Below are positions 13,987 to 26,204 of a stretch of 64,000 nt of DNA, in pieces. The position numbers and the translations under genes were made by a program. The stretch is taken from contig JACMZG010000008.1 of assembly GCA_018340805.1 (NCBI GenBank), positions 57,098,196 to 57,162,195 of the forward strand, given 5' to 3'. The notes beneath the pieces are model-generated. The model made no database searches and was not told the DNA's origin. It worked only from the letters and a program-made list of their open reading frames with translations. The stretch is from Microvelia longipes. Its lineage: Eukaryota > Arthropoda > Insecta > Hemiptera > Veliidae. Position 1 is the stretch's first letter. Each line of letters begins with the position of its first letter.

Positions 13987-16469
13987 ATGATTTATGGTAA
14001 AACACCTAATACTTGATATTAGACCAAACACACTCTTTACTTAAAATATTTACTCTCTCTTTCAAGTAATCTATACATAGTTCCATACAAGTAAGAGGTA
14101 CCTGATTCTTAAAATCACAGTAATAAGGGTTGAATGCCTTGGCATAGTTGCAAAATCTATGCAGTTAAGCCAAAATGTTAAATGCATTTTAATTAAACCT
14201 TACTGCTACTAGGCAGTAAGAGGACACAGGGGAGGGCATACTCCTTTCCCCCCATAAGCACACGGCATACCCCCTCCATGGCATACCTTGGCAAAACAAA
14301 TAATATAAAGAGCACTTTTTTTTGAACACACAATACTAAAACAATATCGCCATGTCATTATTCATACATTATGCAACACTCAACACATACATTGCAATAC
14401 ATTTGTCATTATGGGATAGCCATCCTGTAATGATAAATCCTAATCCTAAAATACTCCTTCCTTTTTAGCAAATCCTAAATACTCCTTTTAAGTATTCATA
14501 GCCATCTTACTTCACTTCTGCATTTTATTTTGTTAACCCTCTAAAATGTTTATTACACATAATAACATATAAAATAATAATAAACAGATGAGCACATTGA
14601 TGTGACATCTGCACATTGATCCCAACAAGTGATTCAAGGGAATCGAATTGATGCATCATTATGGCATGATGATGCTGGGTTAATAATAAGGGCTTAGTCC
14701 AAAACTCAGACTAAAGAAGAAATAGAGGGAATCATGCATATTTAAAATTGGTTGGTGGGTTAAAATAAAAATTATTGAAATTTTAAAGATTAAAATTAAT
14801 TTAATTATTATTGCATCAACAAATACTGATGAGACTCAATTTTGGACTGGGACTCACCTGAGTATTTGATTTATAGATTATCTATGACATGGCTCCCTCT
14901 ACACCTTGTTACTCTGAGGTAGGCTATGAGCCTGTTTGTAATCATAAGTTTAATAAAGATGATCTTATTATAATAAATAAATAAAAATATCCTAATTTTG
15001 CACGTTAGGAGAACCTCTTTTTATTCGTATAACAGCAGCAGTCGGACACAGTGAACTTTAAATTCAATGCAGCTTTTTAACTTTTCTAAGCAACATATAA
15101 AGTCATGCAGAATCATCAAGTATACTGAAGTAATAAATTTGATTCATTACAAATGCTGTAAATAGGCCAGTTTTTTTCCTGTTCACCGTTTCTCCACTAT
15201 CAAGTTCAACGCTGGCTGTCACCAAGAGAATTTTCATATAAAATAACTTTTTTTAATTTTATAAGAATAATTTATGTCAGAAAATATGTTAATAATTGTC
15301 AAAGTAAAATTTTGATTAAATAAAATAAAAGTATAAACGGTAAGTCATTGATAACTAACCCCGTTACCTTCACAACCTAAAAATCAAAAATAGCATCCAC
15401 TTGGCATATTTTTCATTCAATTTGTGTTTCATTATATTTTTAATTCAACATTAATTAATATTAATAGACAAATAAAAATTGAAAATTTAATAACACATAT
15501 GTATTGGTTTTATGATTAAATATAAATTGTAAAATAAAATAAATTTTATTGATCAGGGTTGACCCCCCATTTCAGAGGAATGGTACTTGGCGGACCCACT
15601 TGTACCCCTACCCCCCCCCCCCACCACATAAATCCATTAAACCCTTTGTTGTTCCCAAATATCTTTAGTGGCCTATGACGAAATCATGCATAAACAAATT
15701 AACATTAAATACTCATAATTCATTGAAAATGTCCGGTTTCCAGCATATAATCTAGAGAATAAGTCAAAAAACCTTCTTTTCTAACCTTCCATATTTCCTA
15801 TTTAAACCAAAATGATGACAAATACTGTGTATTTGTAAATACAACAATCAGAATCTTGGTAATTAATATAGCGTCCTCAATTTTTTCCACTTTCTTACTT
15901 ACAACAGAAAAATAGGATGATTAATATTTCCGTTTACCCATGAAAACTTGGTCAATGGTTTCTTAATTTATAAATTATATCTAATATCTAAAACATTTAT
16001 TATTCACAGAAAGCAAATAACTCTTCACTGATTTTGCCATAATAATTTGATTATTAGCTCTCAGACCCTCTAAAATCATTCCATGGAACATCACTTTCCA
16101 AAATGAAGGTGCTCCTCTTGCTTCCACTGCATCTTGCTATCATCTCACTTATCCTTTTTGGAATGGAAGATTTTGTTATTTAAGGTTATAAAAACATTTT
16201 TTATCCTAACCTTGTTATTTATTTAGTTTGCATAAATCTTTGCTCAAGAGGATTAAAAAATTCTCATTAAAAATTAAAGCCAAAAAATTTGGTAAAAACA
16301 GCGTCATGAACATATGGAATAGATGAAGCATATTGACTATATGTAAGATCTTGCAAAGTGTTTTGCTTGAGCGTAGGGATTCCTACAACTAACTTAAGAT
16401 TTCTACAACCATCTTGTTGTAAAGCAGTTTCATTTTGGAAAGCGTTGTATACATAACTCTGCTCTAGGC

Positions 16470-17165
16470 AACACACAAGGGGTAGCTCCTGGGGTCTAGA
16501 AATCACGATGTCTCTACACTATTTACTATCGACAAATGTGTCAATCAAATGTAAAATCAGTAAAAGGGGTGTCACGAGACGTATACTTGTCCTGTACAAA
16601 CTCTATGTTACATCGACAAATGTCATAGTTTAATGATGCCTTGACATTAGATAGCCTTGACACTATGTAACATTGACAGACAAAGGAACTTTTGGTCAAG
16701 TTTCCAAGTAATCTCAACATCACGTTGTCTCGACACTATATATTGTTGACACTTTTCGTTTGTCTTGGCACTTGATAATCTCAACACTTAAACTGATTTA
16801 TGTCGTGTGGAGACATTCAAGTTCCGACACATCGTGGAATCCTGGCAGGGTAAAATTATTTTTACCAGTCCCTACGGGATGGGTCCCTCCGTCTGTCGAT
16901 GTTATGTAGTGTCGAGACTATCGCAAGTCGAGTCATTGTTAAACATGGCATCTATCATAGTTTGTACAAGACTTAAATATGTCACGTGGCACCCCTGACC
17001 TGATTCTACGTACGATCGACACCTATAATAGTGTCGGCACCCTGTAGGATCTGGAAATATTTATTTTGGTTGAGTTAAAAGTGTTGAGGTTATCAAGTGT
17101 GGATTCAATGTATAAACCTGTCACGCTAAATAGTGTCGAGACATCGTGTGGAGCTGCAGGCAACA
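16470..17165. mobile_element. fold-back element built of short inverted modules
   Basis: The ends are approximate inverses: GTAGCTCC ... CACGATGTCTC at the left and GAGACATCGTGTGGAGCTG at the right. Inside, modules such as AGTGTCGAGACTATC and GTCTCGACACTAT recur in both orientations at least eight times. The ORFs on both strands here are short and repeat-derived; no transposase is seen. Confidence 0.6.
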
Positions 17166-18049
17166 CTTGGTAGTTGAACACACTGAGTCCCCGTCCCAAT
17201 CCCCCAGTATAAAGTTATAAATCACTGAAAAGTAGATTTTATCAAAAATTGAAATAAATAAATACAAATGTTACTCACCACTGCTAAGAAGATTCTCTGC
17301 AATTAAAATATACAGAAATAAGATTTCATTTATTAATTTAGCCTGATGTCTGATATCTTACTCAGTAAAACTTAATTTTATAACAGTAGAACAGGGTACA
17401 CATTAACCCAGGAACTTACATAAAGTTTTATAATGGCGAAATGGCGCCACGCAACTATCAGCTATTGGTCAGTTATTATTTGCGAGATTATTAATCTTTT
17501 GCAAAGCCGCTTATTGCCTTTCTTATTATCTGCTTCACCAACGAATAAATTAAAAATTTTGAGGTGTTTATTTTTTAAATTATTAATTGTAACAAAACTA
17601 GTTTAGCGTTCGTGATGTTTTAAATAAATTTTGATATTTCAGATATTAGAAAACTATAATAAATCGCTGTTGTGCACTGAATTAAAACACATTCAAAATG
17701 ACATGCTGAAAGACATATTTTTTATTTGAAACTTCATAACATCCTGTTAAAAACAGCAAACCTTTCTTTAAAATGTATGCAAACTTAAAAGCCGAACAAA
17801 TGCTATTTCTTTATGACATTTTTTACTTAGCTAATGTGTAAGTAAGTCATTTTACCTATTTATGAAGTATTTGAATTTAACTGAAATTTTAGGTTTAACC
17901 ATAGGCGACCCTACGTAAAACTCATATAGTCTTGTGAAAACTAGGAACAACACGTGCCCTCACTGTTAAACTAAACCTCCATACACTTTAAACTACAAGG
18001 CAGACACACTATAGTATTATATTGAATCTACTATGAGGGTCCTGTATCT

Positions 18050-18230
18050 AATTTTAAATCTAAATTTTGCCTGTACCCAGTTTCATTTTGGGTAAGGGAT
18101 CTTGAATGAGTACCTGACATAGCACAAGCTCGAGACCACCGGCTTAACGTCCCTTCTGAAGGACGTGGTATGCAGAATTTTTATCCCTCTCATAAAAATC
18201 CCAGAGGCCCATGCTAGGATTGAACCCATT
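18050..18230 (-). mobile_element. SINE-like element fragment
   Basis: On the minus strand the order is GGGTTCAATCCTAGC (a B-box-like motif), then ACGTCCTTCAGAAGGGACG, TTAAGCCGGTGGTCTCGAG and a tail ending in ACTGGGTACAGG. A tRNA-type B box followed by a conserved GGGACGTTAAGCC block is typical of invertebrate SINEs as I recall them; I cannot name the family. Confidence 0.5.
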
Positions 18231-18819
18231 ACTAAATAAAATGTTTTGTTAATATTTTCCACATTGTCTCGCTTATATATAACAAAGCCACTTGAATCGG
18301 TTGTTATAGCTGGAGAAAATTGTCAGGGTGGCAGGCTTAGGGTTACTACTATACTACCATTCGTTGAATTTTGAAACATCAAAAAGTAACCTGGCCACCT
18401 TAAACTATCAATATAATCAAATAAACAGAACAAAAATACAGTGACTTAAATAGTAGAATGTTTAAAATACAAATCACAACACATAAAATGTGCGGGAAGC
18501 CGAGAACAGTTGATTCAATATAACCTTGATTCACTCTTGAAGAGAGTTCCAATAAGGTTACACAGAGCCTCTGAAGGCTCCAAAATGAATGTAATTAAGA
18601 TATTTTAATGTTTTGAGATAGGCTATGCCCCCTCTAGTACTTTTTATCCATTATGGTATGATATGTGGCTTTGAAATGCCACATATAAATCAATTTATTG
18701 TTGTTATTTCATAAATTGATTTAACTATTGATTCCAAAATCAATTTATATTGGCTGTATATTTATATAATTGGGAGAGGGTCAGAGAGGCTGTTCAAAAT
18801 ATGTTGAAATACTGCCTGA

Positions 18820-18950
18820 TTTATATATAAGGGGTAAAATAAGTTGGGAACCCTCTGCTGTTTAGACATTTCCAATGATTTCTTAAAATAGCTTAGCAAA
18901 ATTAATTAAATGTATAGTTTTTAAACTTTTTAAGAGAGAAGTTCTTTTTA
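18820..18950 (+). repeat. direct repeat pair, first copy (second at 20190-20325)
   Basis: Both copies share GGGGTAAAA, AGTTGGGAA, TGTTTAGACAT, CAATGATTTCTTA and AATAGCTTAGCAAAA in the same order with about 80 percent visual identity. The nature of the repeat is unknown. Confidence 0.6.
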
Positions 18951-19879
18951 TTTAAGTCTTTTAATAATTTAAGTAATAGTATTTTTTATATTTCATTTAA
19001 ATCGAAAACTATCTATTTTTCTAATTATTAATTTGTATTAAAATAAATTCAGTAAACATACTGAATTTTCTATAAAACCTAATTTTTTTGGTTTTAGTTG
19101 TTTTAAAGTTTTCATGTGTACTAAAGGTTGTTGGTACTTAAGTTGTATTTTATTTATTATTTTATTTTTTCTGTCTTAAACATTTATCTTTTGTTTATAA
19201 TTTTATAAATATTACTTCCTCTATATTTATCTATACATATGAAATTTTAGTTCTCAAAGAAGACTATGTTGTTTTATGGTTGTTCCCAAACATAAAAACA
19301 CTTTTATTATGTATATGATAAAGTAATATAATACCTATATAAAAACTTACATTTGTTTTTTTTATTCATACTTAGGGGGACCTAAAACTATTGGTTGAAA
19401 AAATTTTATTTTTAAATTTGAACAACATAAACACATTCAATGTTTTAGTTAAAAACTGAACCTGTTATCTGATTCTTAACTCATTTTTTCTTTAGATTTT
19501 ATTTTTTGGAGTATTTTTCATGCCATTTATATAATTCATATATTTTGAGTCCTCTAAATTGTCTTCTGGGATCATATATTTTTATCCATCATTCCTTACT
19601 CTGCTATTGCAAAGATAGAAAATTCAATTTAGTTATAATATGTGGGAGTGCTTTTTACCCACTCATCAATCAGACTATCTTTGTCAAAATTATGCTATTT
19701 ATGTCTGTAATTTAGCGAAAAAGAAGCACAGTAATTACACTTAACGTATTAATGTCACAGATAATGACTGTGTGAGTTGTGCTAAATCCTATATTAAATC
19801 TCTATTGAATGCCCACTTAGATTATAAGTGTTATCAGTATAGGAATCAAAGTTCTCTCAATTTCAAGAGTTTCTAGATG

Positions 19880-20386
19880 CTTTTTTGTATCATAATAACT
19901 TTTGAATACTTTCTCGGATCAGAATGAATGTTGTTACAAAAATCAATTATATAAAAGTACAGAACCCTACTGCTTATGGAATTCTTATGACGTCATTAAC
20001 CCACATTACTGACTCACCAAAAATTTAAAACTTACTAGATCGGGATGCAACTTAATACATATATTCCTCTACATATGGCAAACAAAATACCGAAGTCAAA
20101 AACATATATGAACATTAGTAATGATTTTTTCGTTTGACATGCATAATTTTATGTAAACCATGTTTTTCAACTGATACAAAAATATGTTGAACCTGATTTA
20201 TATCCATGGGGTAAAAGAAGTTGGGAATCACTGATGTTTAGACATTATCAATGATTTCTTATAATAGCTTAGCAAAACGAATTAAATATTTATTTTTTAC
20301 AACTTTTAAAGAGAGAAAAGTCTTTTTTTAGAATTTCATAATGTTAAATACAATGGAACAAGAGGTCAAAGGCCTCTTGTTCTAAT
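19880..20386 (+). mobile_element. dispersed repeat family B copy with 3' hairpin
   Basis: It starts near TTTTGAATACTTTCTCGGATC, carries TATGACGTCATTAACCC followed by TTACTGACTCACC, and ends with the hairpin CAAGAGG-TCAAAGG-CCTCTTG and then TT. Two other copies end in a similar AGAGG/CCTCT stem with a different loop. No coding capacity. Confidence 0.7.
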
Positions 20387-21895
20387 TTTTACTCTCATCA
20401 AAATCACATTACTGTTGCACTGCTAGGGTGCTGATTTGTAATCATATGGTTGGACCTCTATGATTTAACACGACACGCATACAAAACATGTATCATGGTT
20501 TATCTCTAAAAATTGTACTCTTTTATTAAATCAAATACTATGTTGACACAATGTTATTATGTCACATAAATGAACAAGTAATTATTATTTTTATTGATTC
20601 TTAGGTCTCTTCATTGGTTTTATATATCTATATATATCTTTAACTGCAAAACTTTATGTTTTAAGGCCCTGCTTATTTTCCCTTTGATAGTTTGCATGAC
20701 TAAGAATTAATAAAATTAAATTAAATTACTGTCTATTATAGTTTATTTTTTTATCTTTTAATTAATACACATTTTAATAGGTTTATGCACATTGAATAAA
20801 TAATTTCAACATACTTATTTTTCATTGTTAAAATTATAATCTAGTTGAAATTATTAAAAACTACATAGTTTTTTTTTTATTTTTATAAAAATATATTTTA
20901 ACTTTATTATTGATTTATTTAACTAATTTTTAATTTGCTGAAATCTTTAGACTGCTTTTTAATTTTGAAATTTTTACCTAATAAGTAGGTACTCTTATTA
21001 GGGGCCTGAGTACCTACTTTTTGCAATTTTTTAATACTTATTTTTATTTTTTTGTTATTATCTTAAAATCTTTTTAAGATGAAATTAATTTGTACATTTA
21101 ATATGAGTACCTCTATGCATACCAAATGGATTAAAGTTAATACTTGAAGGTAGTGTATTAAAAAGTGTGAAAATTTGATTTAAATAATTGTTGTTAATGT
21201 AAAAGAAAATGTTTACCATTAATACAGAGACAAAACTTTTATGGTATTTTAAATGCAAAACTGAAGACAAAATAGGTCATTGAAAATAAAATGTAATAAT
21301 ATTTGTGTAGAAATATCATAACATTTTGTTTGTGTTTTGAAGTATGTATTTAAATGCACACAATTAAATTGTGTTTGCCATGTTGTAATATTTTGTGGAG
21401 ATATCAGAATATATGGATGATATGGGTGTGAACGATGGATATGATATGACAGAATGAAATGGATGTAATGTGTGCTACAAAGGATTTCATCTTATTATTA
21501 TCATATAATATATACTGGTGCGGGAAAAATATGTCTTATACTAGTTTTATACCAATTATTACTGAATTTTGAATCATTTCTACAAGTGAAAGTGGCTATG
21601 CACATCATGCATGCATTTTTACTTAGTAAAAATTCCTGGATTCTGGATATTTATTAAATAATTATGAACATGTTTTTTGGCAGAGAGTGCATCTCAACAG
21701 TGTGATCTTCCAACCTATTGTATTTAAATTCAATTTTCTAGGTTCTTCAATAATTTTGACTGTTGGTAAGATTTTGAATGAACAACAAATTTTTAAGTCA
21801 AATTTTCATACAATTGAAAATATGATGAATGTTTAAATATGTAGGCAACTAAATAATTTTTTTTAAAGTAAAGTTTATTTGTCAATTTGTTTCAG

Positions 21896-22027
21896 AAACA
21901 CCATTATGGCTGCTTCTCCAGATTGCACCAATAAAGAACGAACGGGACCTTGTTGTCCTGTTCCTTCTTACCTTCAGAGACATCACCGCCTTAAAACAAC
22001 CAATAGAAACAGAAGATACAAAAGGAG
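21896..22027 (+). CDS. eag: eag exon B: end of PAS domain
   Basis: The exon begins after TTTCAG with two bases that complete the split lysine codon. It then reads [20 protein letters not shown] and continues through [23 protein letters not shown], the last beta strands of the PAS core and the start of the post-PAS linker. Length is 132 bases; the donor GTAACA at 22028 leaves phase 1. Drosophila Eag as I recall it has extra residues between YKKN and TPLW. Here the join is direct, as in vertebrate KCNH1 (YKKNRTPVW), so a small exon is absent, alternative or unseen in the preceding 18.5-kb intron. The exon is too short for a usual ORF cutoff but is unambiguous by similarity. Confidence 0.95.
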
Positions 22028-22228
22028 GTAACAAAGTATTAATTTATAAATAGGAAGTTTGTTTTTGAGTTTAGAGAAAAAAAATGATTAAGTAAAAATA
22101 ATTTAAAGAATTGGAATTGAAATAAAGCCTTATTTATTAAAAAAAGTTTTACTTTTTTAATACTATTTTCAGGCCTACTTAAAAAAGCAATTATTTTTCT
22201 CTTTTTAATATCTTTGGTGTTTTTTTAG

Positions 22229-22359
22229 GCGCCCTAGGTCTAAGCAAGTTTGCGAAGTTGGCAAGATCTGTGACACGAAGTCGATCTGTACTTGTGTCAC
22301 AGTTCTCATCTCATCTTCCAAATCTCAAAGATACCTCAAAGCAATCACACCTGGCACAT
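22229..22359 (+). CDS. eag: eag exon C: linker between PAS and S1
   Basis: The acceptor is TTTTTTAG. Two bases complete a glycine codon, then the exon reads ALGLSKFAKLARSVTRSRSV followed by a short segment ending SHLPNLKDTSKQSHLAH. This is the cytoplasmic linker between the PAS domain and S1. It contains the basic KFAKLARSVTRSR stretch that in KCNH1 overlaps the N-terminal calmodulin-binding region (family knowledge; binding not shown here). The donor is GTAAAT at 22360, phase 0. The intron separating it from exon B is only about 201 bases, the shortest in the gene. Relative to the Drosophila form I recall (SRQFSAHL), a few residues (SVLVS) are added. Confidence 0.94.
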
Positions 22360-23511
22360 GTAAATATATATGTATATCAAATTTAATTTTTAATTCTTTT
22401 AATTTATTATGTTAGTTACTGTTAGTGAATATTTTTTTGGATAGAACCAAATATTTCTTTACATTAAAGGTTTAATTAGATAAAATATACATTATGGTAC
22501 CCAAAGATTATGTAGTATACTCTTTGATGGTACCTTGGGTATTGGTTATAAAGTAACAATGATTAGTCAGTCAGCAATACTTAAGAAAGTATATCTTAAG
22601 GTTATCCAGACCCCTAATTTCAGCACATTGTAAGTGTGCTGGGAACAACAGAGAGCTAATTGAACAAACATGTGGTTTTCATCTCTCATATAATCCTAAT
22701 CACTTACCTTGTCAGGCTATTTTCTAAACTCTGCTGGAACACAAATGTGTTATGAGCAGAGTGTAAACTATTACATTTATTTATTTATTTATCTTATTAT
22801 TTTATGCCATAATTCTATTTGTTATTTATTTGAGTCTTAACATTATAGTCGTGATAACATTGCTTTAATTGCTGTCTCGTAGCATTATTTTCTCATTCCC
22901 CCAGCTGTTACTTTTAGTTCATGATAAGTCTAAAAATCTCTTACTTCTCTATATTCAGTATTTACATATTTGACAATTGTGCTCCAACACATTTTTTGCC
23001 TATTGAATCCGTAAAATTCCAAAGTCCTTCCAAAATATACATATTTAATTCTTCTTGTATAAATTTGTTTCTTACATCTAATCTGGAATTGAAACAAAAA
23101 AAGATTATGGGTTCAAGGGGAACACAGTTGATATAAGTATTTAGTATAATATTATCTAGAACCATTATACTTAGGTACCTCTTTTCTATCTAGAATCTTT
23201 TTTTTTTTTTTTGGGGGGGGGGGGGGTGATCAAAAGAATGATGAGAGGCACTTAGTCCTTTATTTAAGTTTTTTCTCCTTCTTTTTTTAGTAAGTTGTGC
23301 ATAATAAGTTTTTTCATAATCTAAAAAGAATAGTATCCAACTAAGCAAACAAATGATTCATAACTGTCTGCTAAAGTAGACAGTTTGAAAGCATGAGACT
23401 GACAGTTTTCATGGAAATCTGATCTAAACATTTCCTGACAGCACCGGACATTCCTCCCAGTAAGGGATATTACCTGTATATTTATGAAGTTTAATTGCGG
23501 CTGTACTTTGC

Positions 23512-23986
23512 TATACGGTGCACCCTGTTATCAATACTATATATCGATATGTTTTTAGTTTAGAGATGTGACGTAGGAATAATCGATATATGCCTTTTCT
23601 TTTACGTTTATGAACATATTTTATTATTTTTTTAAATGTTTTTGTTGTTTTTATTTTTTGTAAAATGGTTTATAACTATTTTCATATTTTTTTATGTTTT
23701 TATAATATTTTAACTATGTTTTCATAAGAATAATCGATGATACACCACATCTAATTTTATGTTACGCGTATTTTTTACGTATTTTTGTGTTTGTTATTTT
23801 CAGGTTTTTTATTATATTTTTGTTGTTAATGTTTTCATTTATTTGTTGTATGGTTTTTTTTAATGTTTTAATTATAATTAATAATTTAACGACGCTGCTT
23901 ATCTTTTAAGTGCTCAGTTCTCGTTTATGTGTCGCGTAACTAAAAATATATCGATATATAGTATTGATAACAGGGTGCACCGTATA
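23512..23986. mobile_element. MITE with TA target site (Tc1/mariner-like)
   Basis: The left end TATACGGTGCACCCTGTT and following ATCAATACTATATATCGAT are matched almost perfectly in inverse at 23948-23986. The element is about 475 bases and flanked by TA on each side, as expected of Tc1/mariner-type insertion. The inside is AT-rich and non-coding. Confidence 0.8.
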
Positions 23987-24210
23987 CCAAAGATACCTTA
24001 ATTGCTTCCCTCCCTTCTAAAAGGAGTGGGAAGCATTGGATTGTTTATCAAATAAAAATTAATTTATTTTTTTTTAAATAAATTATAATATATTAGTATT
24101 ATATTACTAATATATTAGTAAATTATAATTATAAATTAGTAATATTATATTACTTCTAAATATCATCATAGATTAGTAGTTATAAATTTATATACTGAAT
24201 GAATATTATA

Positions 24211-24792
24211 TACCAGGTAGAACATTTCAGATGTACCAAGATTAAATCATTAAAAATATGTGTGAAACATGATCCTAGACTTGCAGCATTAGTCTCACTG
24301 ACACATACGAGTTCAAATGTACCATTATTATTTTGTCAACACAACTTTAAAATTTAAATACTAGCATACCATTATATTTACTATTTTTGGAAACTGCATC
24401 CAATCTTACATTTTTTTAATTAGCCTTTATTTGTTTTATAATTAAATAATTTACATTTTAATTACACATAGAGTATAGAGGTATATCCCTACACTAAAGA
24501 ATAAATACTACGCTTGTGCCATGGAGAGGGAACAATTTGATACCAATGTCACCATATTCTGGTAATTTTCCCCCTAGCTATTGTTTGACGTTCGTCATAC
24601 ATTTTTGTTAAACATATTTGCTGGTGAGGTGTTTAGTTACCAAATAAATAATGGTAAATTTGAACTGGCATGAGTATACTTACTGGGTAGAGACCATTTT
24701 TGAAAGTCTAGGGTTATGTTTTTCTGATACTTTTAAGCATTTAATATCGGTGTACACAGGTATTTGGTGCTTCTGAAATGTTACACCTGGTA
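24211..24792. mobile_element. inverted-repeat MITE, family C copy 1
   Basis: The left end TACCAGGTAGAACATTTCAG and right end ACCTGGTA are inverse; the similarity continues inward for about 75 bases (ATTAAAT, then AAACATGATCCTAGAC versus the inverse of AGTCTAGGGTTATGTTT). It is flanked by TA. A second copy of the family lies at 31062-31794. Confidence 0.8.
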
Positions 24793-24995
24793 TAAATATC
24801 AATAATAATAAATTATATATAATTCACTGTACAATTTTAAAATATATTGGAGATACTCTGATTGATCAATATATAGAAATTAGTGTTTTTCTCACTAATC
24901 TCTATATTTTTCTAAGAATATCAGCATGCCTGAAATGATTGCTTTTAATGCTGCTACCTTAATGAAAACAAATAGCCCAAGAGCTGAACCTGAAA

Positions 24996-25713
24996 AAATG
25001 TGACTCATTTTCTACTACTTCAAACCAAATTTTTCTGAAAATATACCTTAAATTATGAAGGAAAAGCATAGTCTGCCTATCCTGAGTGGAGCCACTTAAC
25101 TATTCATATAAGTGCCCTCGCTCAAAATTGTATAAAATCACACAAATTTCAGTTTTCTTGAAATAAGTGGTTCCCTATACGCCGTAGGCAAAACATGAAG
25201 AGAACATTTTTTAAAGATGATAAAATGTCCAATAAAGCGAGTATTCAATCGTCAAAATCAGATAACAACAACCAAAGTTATGACTTTTCCAAAAAAAAAA
25301 CTCTAAAAATGGTTAATTTATGCAAATTCAGCAAATTTATTTGAAAAAAAATATTGAGTTTTTGTGCTTTTTTTGGCCACTTAAAAAATGTCATAACTTT
25401 AGTAGTAGTTTGACTACTACTACTGATTTTGACAAAAAAAACTTTCTTTTTATAAGAAATTTTATCAGCTTTAAAAAATGTCCTCTTCATGTTTTGCACA
25501 CGACCTACTGGGTACCACTTGCAAGTAAACTGGAATTTGTTCGATTTTCTAATGTTTTGAGCGAGTGCATTTACATGAAAATAAAAAGGGCCACTCTGTG
25601 TAGCCTATACAGAGTGGCTACACTCTGTATAGGCAGACTATATTTTCCTTCATAATTTAAGGCATATTTTTGGAAAATTTTTGTTTGAAGTAGTACAAAA
25701 TGAGTCACATGTT
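24996..25713. mobile_element. long fold-back (palindromic) element
   Basis: The left arm from AAAATGTGACTCATTTTC is the inverse of the right arm ending AAAATGAGTCACATGTT. Matching blocks continue to the centre near 25350, for example ACATGAAGAGAACATTTTTT with AAAAAATGTCCTCTTCATG. The arms are about 300 bases. ORFs on both strands at 25278-25655 are the two faces of this palindrome, not genes. Confidence 0.8.
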
Positions 25714-25714
25714 T

Positions 25715-26124
25715 TACAGTGTATCGACAACTTTAAAAATCTTGACAGCTTAATTTAGGCACCACCGATTCTAAAAAAAAAAATCCCTACAAAAAGGCAG
25801 CAGGGAAAAAACTTTGTAAACAAATCAGGTTATGTTACCCGTGTTTTCTTGGCGATGTTTCTACATTTCTTTTGTGTAGTTTTATTATTTAGGAAGTATG
25901 CAAATGTGGAAAAAAATGAATTGTGAAGGGAAATAATAAATACAAGAAGAACCACAAACGAAGTGTACGAATGCCGGGAAGGAAGGTTATTTCCCTACAG
26001 GGGCTATGGGAGTAGGGATTTTTTTTTTCTCTTTCAAGAGAGGGGTTGGCAGCGGCTTCTCTGATTGGTCGATCCCCAAAATGCTTATGACCTTGGGGAT
26101 TTTTAAACTTAACGATACACTGTA
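25715..26124. mobile_element. MITE with TA target site next to eag exon D
   Basis: TACAGTGTATCGACAACTTT at the left and AACGATACACTGTA at the right are inverse, with AAAAATC/GATTTTT continuing inward. It ends 80 bases before the exon D acceptor and abuts the fold-back element on its left. Confidence 0.75.
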
Positions 26125-26204
26125 GGCCTAGCTCTTGGACTAATATGGTAATAAAGTAATTTTCAAACGTTCTTAAAATAGTCTGTGAACTTATTTATTT
26201 TTAG

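Larger units (their letters stand above)
12183..21895 (+). other. eag intron 1, second part: repeats, no confirmed exon
   Basis: It contains a possible cryptic exon pair (13076-13283), a GA-rich run (13945-13986), a fold-back element (16470-17165), a SINE-like core on the minus strand (18050-18230), a family B copy (19880-20386), and two related direct-repeat segments (18820-18950 and 20190-20325). A poly-C run lies at about 15608. The remainder is AT-rich and I see nothing else in it. Confidence 0.55.

Noticed and set aside
16267..16998. Three moderate ORFs in a GC-richer patch
   Set aside because: They run over reiterated inverted modules, and no motif or codon pattern supports a protein.
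23196..23226. Poly-T/poly-G run, and poly-C runs near 15608 and 35033
   Set aside because: Homopolymer tracts without other structure; possible sequencing weak points, not features with a function.
25278..25655. Paired ORFs of 73 and 111 codons on opposite strands
   Set aside because: They are the two faces of a palindromic element, without coding character.
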